Notes: generated from the letters alone by a model not told the origin. A stretch of 64,000 nt of DNA from Flavimaribacter sp039888615 (GCA_039888615.1 JBDQQS010000014.1), one strand, 5' to 3'; shown: positions 34,311 to 45,841, counted from the stretch's first letter. Numbers and translations are program-made.

Positions 34311-35123
34311 ATGAGTGGATTAATGAAGGGCAAACGCGGCCTCATCATGGGAGTCGCAAACGACCATTCAATCGCTTGGGGAATTGCTCAGGCGCTGCAT
34401 GCACAAGGCGCGGAACTCGCTTTTACCTATCAGGGCGAAGGCTTCGGCAAACGGGTGCGGCCTCTGGCGGAGAAAGTCGGCGCCAACCTCGTTATCCCGT
34501 GCGACGTGGAAGCCATCGAGACGGTCGATTCCACTTTCGACACGATTGAGCAGGCCTGGGGCGGAATCGACTTCGTGGTTCACGCCATCGGTTTTTCCGA
34601 CCGCAATGAGCTCAAGGGGCTTTATGCAGACACCACGCGCGCCAATTTCTCGCGCACCATGGTCATCTCGTGCTTCTCATTCACCGAAATCGCCAAACGC
34701 GCTGCAGGTCTGATGAAAGACGGCGGATCGATGATCACGCTGACCTACGCCGGCTCTACCCGCGTTATGCCCAACTACAACGTCATGGGCGTCGCCAAGG
34801 CGGCGCTCGAGGCGAGCGTGCGCTATCTCGCCGCCGATTTCGGACAGGACGGCATTCGCGTGAACGCAATTTCCGCCGGCCCGATCCGCACCCTTGCGGG
34901 CTCCGGCGTCGCCAATGCGCGAGAAATGTACAATTTCCAGCAGCGCAACTCGCCGATGCGCCGCACCGTGACCATCGACGATGTGGGTGGTTCGGCGCTT
35001 TACCTCCTGTCGGACCTGTCGAACGGCGTGACCGGCGAAATTCACTACGTCGATTCCGGCTACCACATCACGTCGATGCCGATCATCGAGGAGCTGAAGA
35101 ACCGCTATTCCAACGGGCAGTGA
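34311..35123 (+). CDS. fabI: Enoyl-ACP reductase (NADH)
   Basis: FabI carries out the last reduction in fatty acid elongation. The 270-aa short-chain dehydrogenase-type protein has the cofactor segment GVANDHSIAWGIA and catalytic Tyr146, Tyr156 and Lys163 within TYAGSTRVMPNYNVMGVAK. It is spaced 9 bp after fabB. Confidence 0.96.
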   Translation: MSGLMKGKRGLIMGVANDHSIAWGIAQALHAQGAELAFTYQGEGFGKRVRPLAEKVGANLVIPCDVEAIETVDSTFDTIEQAWGGIDFVVHAIGFSDRNELKGLYADTTRANFSRTMVISCFSFTEIAKRAAGLMKDGGSMITLTYAGSTRVMPNYNVMGVAKAALEASVRYLAADFGQDGIRVNAISAGPIRTLAGSGVANAREMYNFQQRNSPMRRTVTIDDVGGSALYLLSDLSNGVTGEIHYVDSGYHITSMPIIEELKNRYSNGQ

Positions 35124-35165
35124 TAGCCCTGGAGCATCTCCTGCGGAATATTCATCTTCGTCCGC

Positions 35166-36125
35166 TCAGATCGTCTGCTGCACCAGCCGGTTGCGCAAGG
35201 TTCCCATCCCCGCGATGGACGCCTCCAGCAGATCACCGTCTCGCAGGAAGCGATTGCGCGCGCTTCCGACGCCTGCCGGGGTGCCTGTGAGAAGCACGTC
35301 GCCCGGCTGCAGCGTCAGCGTGGCGCTGAGCTCCGCGATCTGTTCGGCGAGACTGAATATCATTTCGGACGTGCTGGATTCCTGCATTTTCTCGCCGTTA
35401 ACGCTCAGGCTAATGTCGAGCGACTGCGGATCCCCGACCTGTGAAGAAGGTGTTATCCATGGACCAAGCGGGCAGGAACCATCAAAAACCTTGTGACCAA
35501 CCCAGTCGTATATGAACGGCGATCCTTCGGCGACGTCATGGCGACGCAAACGCCCGCGCGCCGAGAGGTCATTGGCGATAGTGTAACCCGCCACGCTGTC
35601 CAGCGCGTTTTCGACACTCACGCGAAACGTCTTTAAGCCAATGACCGCAGCCAGTTCGACTTCCCAGTCAAGGTTCCAGTCAAAACTTGCGATCGGAATA
35701 TCCCGGTCCGGATCGGCGACGCACCCGTTGCTCTTGAGAAAGAACCAAGGCCTGGCGTCAGGGTTCCTGGTCCAGTTCTTCTTGACGACCCCGCGGGCAG
35801 CGAGCATTTCCAGCAGGTGATCCCTGTAGTTTGCGCCCACGCAGAAGATATTCTGCGGCTTCAGGGGCGACAACAGCAGAGGTTGCTCGCCCAGCAACGC
35901 CTCAGTCGGCGCCGCGTCGGCGATTGCTTGCAGCCGTGGTTCCAGTTCGAACCACTGATCAAGCAGAACCTGCATGTCGGAGTATCTTTCGTCGCCGAGC
36001 GCCTTTCCGATATCCACAAAACGCGATCCGGAGCCAAGCACGCTCCGCGGCGCGCCGTCTTCTAGGCGTCGGCTGATTCTGTAAGCCGCTTGCTCTCCAG
36101 TTACAATGGCATCAATATCCGGCAT
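35166..36125 (-). CDS. Fumarylacetoacetate hydrolase-family protein
   Basis: This 319-aa protein has the FAH fold signature: ICVGANYRDH-like FCVGANYRDHLLEML and the metal-binding acidic residues in DWEVELAAVIG. ANDLSARGRLRRHD and LLTGTPAGVG follow. Family members hydrolyse, decarboxylate or hydrate products of aromatic ring cleavage. It is the last gene of the cluster and overlaps the permease stop by 14 bp, so it probably processes the product of the dioxygenase encoded at 41501. ATG 36125 is chosen; residues before it are unconserved. Confidence 0.85.
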   Translation of the reverse strand: MPDIDAIVTGEQAAYRISRRLEDGAPRSVLGSGSRFVDIGKALGDERYSDMQVLLDQWFELEPRLQAIADAAPTEALLGEQPLLLSPLKPQNIFCVGANYRDHLLEMLAARGVVKKNWTRNPDARPWFFLKSNGCVADPDRDIPIASFDWNLDWEVELAAVIGLKTFRVSVENALDSVAGYTIANDLSARGRLRRHDVAEGSPFIYDWVGHKVFDGSCPLGPWITPSSQVGDPQSLDISLSVNGEKMQESSTSEMIFSLAEQIAELSATLTLQPGDVLLTGTPAGVGSARNRFLRDGDLLEASIAGMGTLRNRLVQQTI

Positions 36126-36876
36126 CGCGACGCGGTCCTTCCCAGAAAACCAGTTTCTTGTGCATCGTGCGAAGCAACTGGCTGCTTGCGATGCCAAGCA
36201 TTGCAAGCAGCGCAATGGCGGCGAACATCATCGAAACGTCATAATTCGTGGAAGCTGCCTGTATCAGATAACCGAGGCCTGAACGCGACGAAACGAATTC
36301 AGCGACGATCGTACCGATCAGAGCGAGAACAACAGCCACCTCGAGTCCAGCGAAGATCGCGCTCGCGGCCGTCGGCAGTTTGACCTCACGGAAGATCGTG
36401 AACCGCGACGCCGACGAGGCGCGGTAGAGATCGATCAGTTCCTTGTTGGACATGTGAAGGCCCGCGACGGTGTTCACGAACACCGGGAAAAACGTCATCA
36501 AAGCGACGAGAACGATCTTCGCTTCCAGCCCGTAGCCGAACCAGACGATGAGCAGCGGGGCGAGCGCCACCTTGGGTATGGATTGAAGGCCAATAAGGTA
36601 GGGACGCACAAGGCGGTCGGCAATTGCAAATTCGGCAAGGACGCTGCCAACCGCAAGGCCGAAACCTGATCCAATCAGATATCCCGCCAGCGCCGTGAAC
36701 ACCGTTGTGTACAGGTGCCGGAAAATCGTACCGCTCCAGATCATTTCCCAAAGTGTCATGCCGACTGAAACCGGCGAGGGAAGCAGATATGCCGGGACGC
36801 CGGAAAACTGCACAATTGCGGCCCAGATGACGAGAAACACCGCAAACGATCCGACTGTTTTCAACAACCGCGTCAT
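36112..36876 (-). CDS. ABC transporter permease (SsuC/TauC type)
   Basis: This 254-aa inner-membrane permease has about six helices and a binding-protein-dependent transport loop with NKELIDLYRASSASRFTIFR, the EAA motif that contacts the ATPase. It overlaps the ATPase gene by 4 bp and pairs with it and the binding protein at 37700. Relatives import sulfonates, nitrate, pyrimidine precursors or aromatic acids. Confidence 0.88.
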   Translation of the reverse strand: MTRLLKTVGSFAVFLVIWAAIVQFSGVPAYLLPSPVSVGMTLWEMIWSGTIFRHLYTTVFTALAGYLIGSGFGLAVGSVLAEFAIADRLVRPYLIGLQSIPKVALAPLLIVWFGYGLEAKIVLVALMTFFPVFVNTVAGLHMSNKELIDLYRASSASRFTIFREVKLPTAASAIFAGLEVAVVLALIGTIVAEFVSSRSGLGYLIQAASTNYDVSMMFAAIALLAMLGIASSQLLRTMHKKLVFWEGPRRDAGY

Positions 36877-37697
36877 TGGCCGTCCTTCTGTTTCCCGGAT
36901 GTAAAGAGTTCGCGCAGGTGATGACAGTGGTCGTTGAATTTCTTCGACGTCATCGTGTCGATCGTTCGCGGAAACGGCAGGTCGACGACAAGTTCATCCA
37001 GTACACGACCCGGCCTACCCGAGAGCGTGATGACCCTGTTGGACAGGAAGACCGCTTCGGGGATAGAATGTGTAATGAACAACACGGATTTATTGGTCGT
37101 CATCCAGATCTGCTGCAACTCGACCATCATGGACTCTCGCGACATGGCGTCAAGCGCCGCGAATGGTTCGTCCATCAACAAGACGCGGGGGTCTTTGATC
37201 AACCCCCGCGCAATACCCACTCTCTGCTGCATGCCTCCGGACAACTCGAAGGGATAGTGACTTGCGAAGTCCTTCAGGCCAACCAGATCCAGCAGTTCGA
37301 TCGCGCGTCGTCTGTCTTCCGGATCCGGGCGTTTGGTGGCCCGCACCGGCATCAGCACATTCTGCAAATTGTTCTGCCATGCAAGCAGCGTCGGCTGCTG
37401 GAAGACGATTCCCACATCGCCGCGTGGTCCACGCAGTTCGGCGTCGTCTATCAACACGCGCCCGCTGCTTGGCGCAAGCAGGCCGGACAATATCTTCAAT
37501 ATCGTCGACTTGCCGCAGCCTGACGGTCCAAGCACGGAAACAAACTCTCCCTCCTTCAATTGCAAGGAAAGATCGGTGAGAGCTTCGACGTTCCCGCGCT
37601 CGGACTTGTAGACCAGTCCGACATCTTCAATGCTGATGCTGACTGGCGCGCCGTCATCAGCAGCAGACGCAGACTTGAGCTTTCCGGCAGAGCTCAT
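36873..37697 (-). CDS. ABC transporter ATP-binding protein (SsuB/TauB type)
   Basis: This 274-aa ATPase has Walker A GPSGCGKST, Q-loop VFQQPTLLAWQNNLQN, signature LSGGMQQRVGIARG, Walker B VLLMDEPFAALD and the switch His in LFITHSIPEA. An N-terminal extension of about 20 polar residues precedes the domain. It powers the importer formed with the adjacent permease and binding protein. Confidence 0.92.
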   Translation of the reverse strand: MSSAGKLKSASAADDGAPVSISIEDVGLVYKSERGNVEALTDLSLQLKEGEFVSVLGPSGCGKSTILKILSGLLAPSSGRVLIDDAELRGPRGDVGIVFQQPTLLAWQNNLQNVLMPVRATKRPDPEDRRRAIELLDLVGLKDFASHYPFELSGGMQQRVGIARGLIKDPRVLLMDEPFAALDAMSRESMMVELQQIWMTTNKSVLFITHSIPEAVFLSNRVITLSGRPGRVLDELVVDLPFPRTIDTMTSKKFNDHCHHLRELFTSGKQKDGQ

Positions 37698-37699
37698 CG

Positions 37700-38785
37700 T
37701 CAGTTCCAGTTCTTTGCCTGCTGGATCACCGCATCCCTGTCGAAGTCATTGAACGCGTCCACGAAATCATTCGTGTAGTATTTGGCGACGTCCACCGGTT
37801 CATCACTGATGGTTCCGCCGCGCTGCATTTCCTGGACCACCAGTTCCCAGTCTTCATTGCGGAAGGCGCCAAACTGTTCGGCCAAGCCGTCCGGAAACCA
37901 CATCAAACGGGATTGGCGGGTTTCCACCACGTGTTTCTGGCGTTCTAGATTTTGCGCATCGTCGCCTGCCGGCTTCAGACCGGGCCGCTGTTTCCAGAAG
38001 GCCCTGACGCATCCTTCGACATTCACTTCACAGGCAACGGTGCTTTTTGCAATCGCGCGGCCGAATCGTTCGATCAGATCGGGATTGTCAGCAACTGTCT
38101 TGTTGTTGAACATGAAGCCCTGGCTGGAATGATCCGTGTACTCGGAAGGCATTTCGATACGCTTGATCCCCACCCCACTTGCCTCGAGCGTGGCATGCAT
38201 CGTATCGAACAGATTCAGGACGTCGATATCCCCTTCTCTCAGAGCGCGAAACGCGCTGGCGCCTACGCCGACGCCGAGAATGCTGACGCTGTTGGGATCA
38301 ACGCCGCTGCTCGCAAGCATCGCCTTGGTGATCGGGACGTTTCCGAAAGCCGGGCTGCCCACGCCAATTGTCTTTCCTTCGAGGTCTTCGATTGTGTTCA
38401 CCGCAGACTCTTCCAGTGCGACGATCTCCCATATCGACCGCCGCATGTAGTTGTAAGCGAATACGTGGTCGAAGGTTATGCCCTGATTTTGCTCGGCAAT
38501 TATCAAGGATTCCAAAGCGAGATAGGCGACGTCAAGACCGCCGTCCTTCAATTGCTGAAGAAGCGGCAACGAACCGGCATTCGAAGGGACAATTTCAAGT
38601 TCGATCCCCTCCTCATCGAAGAAGCCGAGTTCCTCGCCGAATGAAATATGCGCCATCGAAGCGCTCAACTGCGTCGGCCACCCCAGCGTGACCTGTTCAT
38701 TGTCCTGCGCATTTGCGGCTCCGGTCGCAAAAGCGAGACTGGTCGCCAACGCCAGGGTTCCAGCTAGTTTCTTCCTTGTCATCAC
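37700..38785 (-). CDS. ABC transporter substrate-binding protein (NMT1/SsuA-like)
   Basis: This 361-aa exported protein has a cleavable signal (KKLAGTLALATSLAFATGAA, cleavage after ANA) and an SsuA/THI5-like two-lobe fold with FDHVFAYNYMRRSIWEIVAL and GKTIGVGSPAFGNVPITKAM. The ligand is unknown. In this cluster an aromatic or aromatic-acid substrate is likely because an aromatic monooxygenase gene lies directly upstream, 25 bp away. Confidence 0.87.
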   Translation of the reverse strand: MMTRKKLAGTLALATSLAFATGAANAQDNEQVTLGWPTQLSASMAHISFGEELGFFDEEGIELEIVPSNAGSLPLLQQLKDGGLDVAYLALESLIIAEQNQGITFDHVFAYNYMRRSIWEIVALEESAVNTIEDLEGKTIGVGSPAFGNVPITKAMLASSGVDPNSVSILGVGVGASAFRALREGDIDVLNLFDTMHATLEASGVGIKRIEMPSEYTDHSSQGFMFNNKTVADNPDLIERFGRAIAKSTVACEVNVEGCVRAFWKQRPGLKPAGDDAQNLERQKHVVETRQSRLMWFPDGLAEQFGAFRNEDWELVVQEMQRGGTISDEPVDVAKYYTNDFVDAFNDFDRDAVIQQAKNWN

Positions 38786-38810
38786 AGGTTCTCCTCCCTT
38801 GTGAGTTTGA

Positions 38811-40478
38811 TCAGGCTATTTTTGATTGCTGCACACGTTGCCTGCCGCACATTAGATCAACCAGCGCACCGGGGTTGGCGGGCGCTGTCTGGCCTCTCCA
38901 GAAAACATGCAGATCGGGACGAATGATGGTTAGCGGATAGGTATAGGAGTCACCGGCCGTCTTTCTGTCGATATCGACCAGCTTCAAAGGCATTCCAGCA
39001 GCCTTCGCCGCAGCCAGCAGTCTGGCGACGTCGGCGTCTGGCGCAATGCGAACGAGGCTATAGTCCAAGCCTAGGCGGTCATAGAGGGACTCCCCTTCGG
39101 AAACCCAGACATGGGGAGCGCGGCAACCCGGCACCGTGGATTGCTCGAAATCGTACATGCTGTAAGTCGGCGGCTTCTCGCCGTCATAGGCCAGGATCGG
39201 TGAATTGTCGTAGAAATAGCCGAAGTTCAACCCGCCGCAGCAAAACTGCGGCACGTTGACATCGTACAGGCTGCGCCCGACATCGCGGCGAACGGCATCG
39301 CCTTCAGGACCTGGCTCTTCGATCGCATCCGGCAGGTGGCCGCGCTGATCGAAGCTTCGCGTTGCAATGTCCATGGCGTAACGCGAGACCTGCTCGGTAA
39401 TCGGTTGCCGCTCCAGTTCATAGGCTTCCAGAAGATCGGAATCACCCCAACCATTGATCACCGCGGACAACATCCAGGACAGATTCGTCGCATCAGCGAT
39501 GCCGGCGTTCATGCCATAACCCGCCATCGGTATCCAAAGGTGCGAAGCATCTCCGCAAATGAAGACCCGGCGGTCGCGAAAACGGTCGGCGACGAGCCGG
39601 CGGCCCACCCAGTCTTCATTGCTTATGATTTCGAATTCGAAGTTCTCGTCGAGGCCGAGAATTGCGCGAATGGCCCAGTCTCTGTCGATCTCGTCGAAAT
39701 CCTTCTCGCGATAGAGATAGTTGTGGATGAGCCATCGGTCTTTCCCGTCGATCGACAAGACGGTTCCGAACCGGCGAGGATTGGTTGAAATGTACATCCA
39801 TGCGGGGTCCAGGGACATCAGGTCGCGCAGCCCCGGAGCCGAAATCTGCGTGGACTGCACGCGCTGAACGACGTCAACGCCGGCGAACTTGGAGCCGATC
39901 GCCTTGCGTACGGCGGATCGGCCGCCGTCGCATCCCACCAGATACCGGCCTGAAAACGCGATCTCTTCCCCGGTAATCAGATCCTCCGCCAACACCTCTA
40001 CGCCGCTCTCGTTCTGGACATGGCTCTGATAGGAGGTCCGATTGAAGATGCGCACATTAGGGGTGCGGATCGCATGCTCGCACAAAATCGGTTCGACGTA
40101 CATTTGATTGGCCCGGTGCGGCGGCTCGGCAGTCGGCCACCAACCGTCAGGACCGTCCAGATCAACGCCGCGGCGGTTCGCAGAGGGAATTTCGATACGG
40201 CTGAGTTCGTAACCCGTCATGGCAGTGCAGAATACGACGTCGTGGGGATAATCCCTTGGCATGCCGGCGTTTCTGATTCTGTCAGCAACGCCAAGCCGGC
40301 GAAGATATTCCATTGTCCGGGCGGAGACGTGATTGCATTTGGGACTGGGCGGCTCGCCGACCGTTCTTGTTTCGATGACCGCCACATCGACGCCGCGCAC
40401 AGCCATTTCCATAGCCAGCACAAGCCCGACAGGCCCGGATCCGATTACAATTACGTCTGTTTCGATTCGTTTCTTCAT
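38811..40478 (-). CDS. FAD-dependent aromatic monooxygenase
   Basis: This 555-aa flavoprotein hydroxylase has GSGPVGLVLAMEMAVRG for FAD, the NAD(P)H/FAD DG motif in LVGCDGGRSAVRKAIG and the FAD ribityl motif GDASHLWIPMAGYGMNAG. A C-terminal thioredoxin-like domain, as in phenol and MhpA-type hydroxylases, completes it. It probably puts a second hydroxyl on a phenolic ring before cleavage. The start overlaps the stop of the preceding gene at 40478. Confidence 0.87.
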   Translation of the reverse strand: MKKRIETDVIVIGSGPVGLVLAMEMAVRGVDVAVIETRTVGEPPSPKCNHVSARTMEYLRRLGVADRIRNAGMPRDYPHDVVFCTAMTGYELSRIEIPSANRRGVDLDGPDGWWPTAEPPHRANQMYVEPILCEHAIRTPNVRIFNRTSYQSHVQNESGVEVLAEDLITGEEIAFSGRYLVGCDGGRSAVRKAIGSKFAGVDVVQRVQSTQISAPGLRDLMSLDPAWMYISTNPRRFGTVLSIDGKDRWLIHNYLYREKDFDEIDRDWAIRAILGLDENFEFEIISNEDWVGRRLVADRFRDRRVFICGDASHLWIPMAGYGMNAGIADATNLSWMLSAVINGWGDSDLLEAYELERQPITEQVSRYAMDIATRSFDQRGHLPDAIEEPGPEGDAVRRDVGRSLYDVNVPQFCCGGLNFGYFYDNSPILAYDGEKPPTYSMYDFEQSTVPGCRAPHVWVSEGESLYDRLGLDYSLVRIAPDADVARLLAAAKAAGMPLKLVDIDRKTAGDSYTYPLTIIRPDLHVFWRGQTAPANPGALVDLMCGRQRVQQSKIA

Positions 40479-41488
40479 TATCCGACCGGTGAGAGGATTA
40501 TTTTTCCGAGTTCGCCGCGGTTTGCGACGAGATGATGCGCTTCCACGGCCCGTTCCAGCGGCAGAATGCGGTCCATCAGGACCTTGAAATCACCTCTGGC
40601 GGTCTGTGCGAGGCTTATTTCCACGTCTTCGGGACGCTGACCGGTGGCGCCGATGATCTGCAGCTGCTTGAGATACAGCTTCTGCATGTCCAGCGAGACC
40701 ACGCCTCCGCCGTGGGCGCCGGCCGAGACCAGTCGACCAAACCTGGCCATTGCATCAATCGAGGCAGAAAACAGGACAGGATCGCCCATATTGGCGAAAA
40801 CGACGTTGACGCCGGCGCCGTTCGTGATCCGCAAGACGTCGGAGGCCAGATCCGATGATCCGTAATTTACTCCTGCGTCGGCGCCGAGCTCCATTGCAGC
40901 CTTCAGGCGCTGCTCCGAGCCGCAGCCTGCGATGACGCGAGCCCCGAGCATCCGGGCCGCGTGAAGGCCGGCCGAACCAAGACCTCCGGCCGCGCCCAGC
41001 ACCAGAACCCACTCGTCCTTTTCGACCCTCGCCCTGTCTCGCAACAGATGCAGCGCTGTGGGCATGTGCCGGCTGACGATCGTCGCTCGCGGGAAATCGA
41101 GTTCTTTAGGAACCAGAAAGGTAGTGGATGCCGGGACACACACATATTCCGCGTATCCGCCCCATACGTTAACGCCCAGCATCAACGGCGGGCCAGCATT
41201 GCTGGCAGGTGAAACGATGGGCGACACAGCGACGCGATCGCCCACTTTGCGCGAATCAACGCCGGGACCGACCCGTGCAATCTCGCCCGAGGGATCAACG
41301 CCAAGGACGTGCGGCAGCACCGGTTTGAGCGGATATCTGCCCTCGCGGACCGAAAGATCAAGCGTTCTGTTCACCGAAACGGCATGCACCCTGATCAACA
41401 CCTGCCCCTCGCCCACGACCGGCTCGGGCGCATCGACCACCTGCATAACTTCCGGAGGTCCGAATTCCGTGACAACGACTGCTTTCAT
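40478..41488 (-). CDS. Quinone oxidoreductase-like MDR enzyme
   Basis: This 336-aa medium-chain reductase has the GroES-like N-domain (VLIRVHAVSVNRTLDLSVRE) and a Rossmann domain with VLGAAGGLGSAGLHAARMLG. Zinc-binding Cys clusters of true alcohol dehydrogenases are absent, which points to a zinc-free NADPH-quinone or enoyl reductase. It lies between the dioxygenase and the monooxygenase genes and may reduce a quinone or a ring-fission intermediate. Confidence 0.83.
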   Translation of the reverse strand: MKAVVVTEFGPPEVMQVVDAPEPVVGEGQVLIRVHAVSVNRTLDLSVREGRYPLKPVLPHVLGVDPSGEIARVGPGVDSRKVGDRVAVSPIVSPASNAGPPLMLGVNVWGGYAEYVCVPASTTFLVPKELDFPRATIVSRHMPTALHLLRDRARVEKDEWVLVLGAAGGLGSAGLHAARMLGARVIAGCGSEQRLKAAMELGADAGVNYGSSDLASDVLRITNGAGVNVVFANMGDPVLFSASIDAMARFGRLVSAGAHGGGVVSLDMQKLYLKQLQIIGATGQRPEDVEISLAQTARGDFKVLMDRILPLERAVEAHHLVANRGELGKIILSPVG

Positions 41489-41500
41489 CGACCAGAACCG

Positions 41501-42391
41501 CTATTCGTGGAATTCCGGCGGCGCCATGACGCCCCAGGAATTCGCTGCGCGGCTGCTACGCGGCCACACTTTCGGCCTCTGCGGAAAATCTTCGTGATAG
41601 GGGCGCGGATCGAAATATCCCAGTGTTTCATCCGACATCCGGTCGAGATCGCAGAACAATTCCACAATGTTGCCATCGGGATCGCGGTGGTAGGTAAAGA
41701 TGTTGTGCCCCATACCGTGACGCCCCGGTCCCCATATAAGCCGGATATCCCGCGCCCCAAGCTCGTCGCAGGAACGGCATATGTGCGCCCAGTCCTGCAG
41801 TTCGAAGGCGACATGAAACAGCCCGCGCTTGCGCTCGTCGGTCATGAAATTCATGCTATGGTGATCGGCGTTGCAGCGCATGAAGACAAAGAAGTCTTCC
41901 AGCCAGTCCGACCAGCGAAAACCCAGAATTTCCGAGAAAAACTTCGCGTGCCGAGGTGCGTCCTCGACGAAGAGCGCGACATGACCGAGCTTGTTCGGCC
42001 TAATACCCGGCGCCGTCTCGACAATGCCCTGCAATTGCGATCCGGCGTACAGGAACAGGGTGTTTCCGTCCGGATCCTCCAATTCAACAACTTCAGGAAT
42101 GCCGGGAAGGTAATCCGACCGAACGGAGGCCGCAATGCCCTTGCCTTCGAGATCCGCAGCCACTTCCGACAAGGATTTCGTCGTCGCGATCTTATAACCG
42201 ATCGACGCCAAGCCCTTATTGTCACCTGAAAAAAGGCTCAATGACAGTTCGGATCCGGGGCATCCGAAATGTACTCCGTCCCTGCCGCCGCCGCCGAGCC
42301 GTGACATGCCGAGCACATCAAGATAATGCGCGCCGGCGTCGTCAATCCTGTCGGTGCTTAACCCGATAAAGCCGACTTTCGTAATACGCAT
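41501..42391 (-). CDS. VOC-family extradiol dioxygenase
   Basis: This 296-aa protein has two glyoxalase/bleomycin-resistance modules, as in catechol 2,3-dioxygenases. Iron ligands appear as His in LGHVALFVED, His in GLFHVAFEL and Glu in GNIVELFCDL. The supporting active-site residues are in HHSMNF and TYHRDPDGN. It should open a catechol-type ring next to the hydroxyls. It is the first gene of the seven-gene minus-strand operon behind the promoter at 42473-42501. Confidence 0.85.
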   Translation of the reverse strand: MRITKVGFIGLSTDRIDDAGAHYLDVLGMSRLGGGGRDGVHFGCPGSELSLSLFSGDNKGLASIGYKIATTKSLSEVAADLEGKGIAASVRSDYLPGIPEVVELEDPDGNTLFLYAGSQLQGIVETAPGIRPNKLGHVALFVEDAPRHAKFFSEILGFRWSDWLEDFFVFMRCNADHHSMNFMTDERKRGLFHVAFELQDWAHICRSCDELGARDIRLIWGPGRHGMGHNIFTYHRDPDGNIVELFCDLDRMSDETLGYFDPRPYHEDFPQRPKVWPRSSRAANSWGVMAPPEFHE

Positions 42392-42410
42392 TCTGCACCC
42401 ATTTGACAGA

Positions 42411-42427
42411 TGACGCCAAAGGCGTCA
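42411..42427. promoter_or_regulatory. 7-3-7 inverted repeat in the dioxygenase leader
   Basis: tgacgcc-aaa-ggcgtca is a perfect inverted repeat about 20 bp before the dioxygenase ATG. It may be an additional protein site or a small mRNA hairpin. Confidence 0.45.
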
Positions 42428-42433
42428 CATATT

Positions 42434-42470
42434 GCGAACTTATGTTCGCTGTCACCGAACATTTGTTCGG
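42434..42470. promoter_or_regulatory. Paired palindromic operators of the catabolic cluster
   Basis: gcgaac-ttat-gttcgc (42434-42449) and ccgaac-attt-gttcgg (42455-42470) are both perfect 6-4-6 palindromes with the same CGAAC/GTTCG arms, placed 21 bp apart (two helical turns). The upstream one covers the predicted transcription start of the minus-strand operon. IclR regulators of aromatic pathways often use GTTCG-type half sites, so the adjacent IclR protein is the likely ligand (inference). Confidence 0.7.
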
Positions 42471-42472
42471 GT

Positions 42473-42501
42473 TTTGTAGTTGTGAGGAAGATACATGTCA
42501 A
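42473..42501 (-). promoter_or_regulatory. Predicted promoter of the catabolic operon
   Basis: On the minus strand a consensus TTGACA (42501-42496) and TACAAA (42478-42473) are spaced by 17 bp. The start would fall in the 42455-42470 palindrome. Confidence 0.6.
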
Positions 42502-42584
42502 GTCTCCTTGGAACTGCTCGAAACTCGGGATTGGCGCAGAGCGAAATCTTGGCGCTCCACGCGACTCGATGATAGGAGAAACGG

Positions 42585-43430
42585 ATGGCACGAAAAACAG
42601 CGACGCAAGCAGGCGAAGCCGGCGGCGACGACAACGCAAATCCACCGGAACGCGTCGAGGCTCTCGCACGCGGGCTTGCCATTCTCAAATGTTTCGGCCG
42701 ACAGCGCGAGTATATGACTCTCTCTGAGATTGCAGAGGCCACGATGATATCGCGGGCAAGCGCAAGACGCCTGCTGTTTACGCTGGTTGAACTCGGATAT
42801 GTCGAGCAGAATGGCCGGGATTTCAGTCTGACGTCTCGGGTTATGGAGCTTGGATACAGCTTCCTAGTCTCGATGCCATGGTGGGAGATCGCCACGCCGC
42901 ATATGCGTAGAATCTCCGACGCGCTTAACGAGACATGTGTAGCCAGCGTATTGCTGGAAAAGGAAGTCGTGATGGTCGCCCGAACCTCGGGATCTCACTT
43001 CACGGCGATCAACATGCCAATGGGGACACATCTGCCTGCGCACGCCACGGCGATGGGTCGGGTGCTGCTCGCTTCGATGTTACAGGACGAACTCGCACGC
43101 TATCTTGAGTCCGTGGAGCCGGTCAGGATGACGGACTACACCATCGTCGACCGTGACGAACTCGCCAGTAAAATCGAGCAAGCCCGTTCGGACGGTTATG
43201 CTCTGGTCAATGAAGAACTGGAGCTCGGGTTGAGGACGATAGCAGTCCCGCTCCACGACAGTGAAGGCACGGCAATTGCTGCAATCGCCGTGTCTGTTTA
43301 CGCGCCGCGCGTATCGGAAAAGGATCTCGAGGAAAAAGCGCTGCCGCTCCTGTTGCAGTCAGCAAACGAAATTTCCAGATCGCTGCCTCTTGCAGGATCG
43401 ATTGAAAAGCGCCGGCCTCCTGCGAGGTAG
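42585..43430 (+). CDS. IclR-family transcriptional regulator
   Basis: This 281-aa protein has a winged HTH near residues 25-85 (ALARGLAILKCFG, YMTLSEIAEATMISRASARR) and a C-terminal ligand-binding IclR domain (HLPAHATAMGRVLLASM, DGYALVNEELELGLRTIAVP). It is divergent from the catabolic operon, with the paired palindromes between them, so it most likely controls that operon and itself in response to the aromatic substrate. Confidence 0.9.
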   Translation: MARKTATQAGEAGGDDNANPPERVEALARGLAILKCFGRQREYMTLSEIAEATMISRASARRLLFTLVELGYVEQNGRDFSLTSRVMELGYSFLVSMPWWEIATPHMRRISDALNETCVASVLLEKEVVMVARTSGSHFTAINMPMGTHLPAHATAMGRVLLASMLQDELARYLESVEPVRMTDYTIVDRDELASKIEQARSDGYALVNEELELGLRTIAVPLHDSEGTAIAAIAVSVYAPRVSEKDLEEKALPLLLQSANEISRSLPLAGSIEKRRPPAR

Positions 43431-43471
43431 TTGGCGTCATCGCGCTCTGCGATTATCCCCCTCGACAAAAA

Positions 43472-43495
43472 AGCCCGCCGGTTTCCCGGCGGGCT
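43472..43495 (-). terminator. Rho-independent terminator of pnp
   Basis: A perfect 10-bp stem (agcccgccgg and its complement) with a tttc loop is followed, in the minus direction, by a run of six T. It ends the rpsO-pnp transcript and may also stop the convergent IclR transcript. Confidence 0.85.
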
Positions 43496-43518
43496 ATTGA
43501 TTTCAGGATGTCTCAGGC

Positions 43519-45660
<2,142 letters not shown>

Positions 45661-45841
45661 ATCCTGTCCTTTTAAGCGAGGCGGCTCCGATCATCGGATT
45701 CCACGCCCCGTCTGTTGCAATCAGGCGCCCTCGGGCGCCGTTCTTCCGATTGCCACGGGCAAGACAACGGGTGGCTCGTAAACTTTGCAAGCAACCTGCA
45801 ATCCTGCCCCGTGACAGTCCCCCGGACACCGCGGCGTCCGA

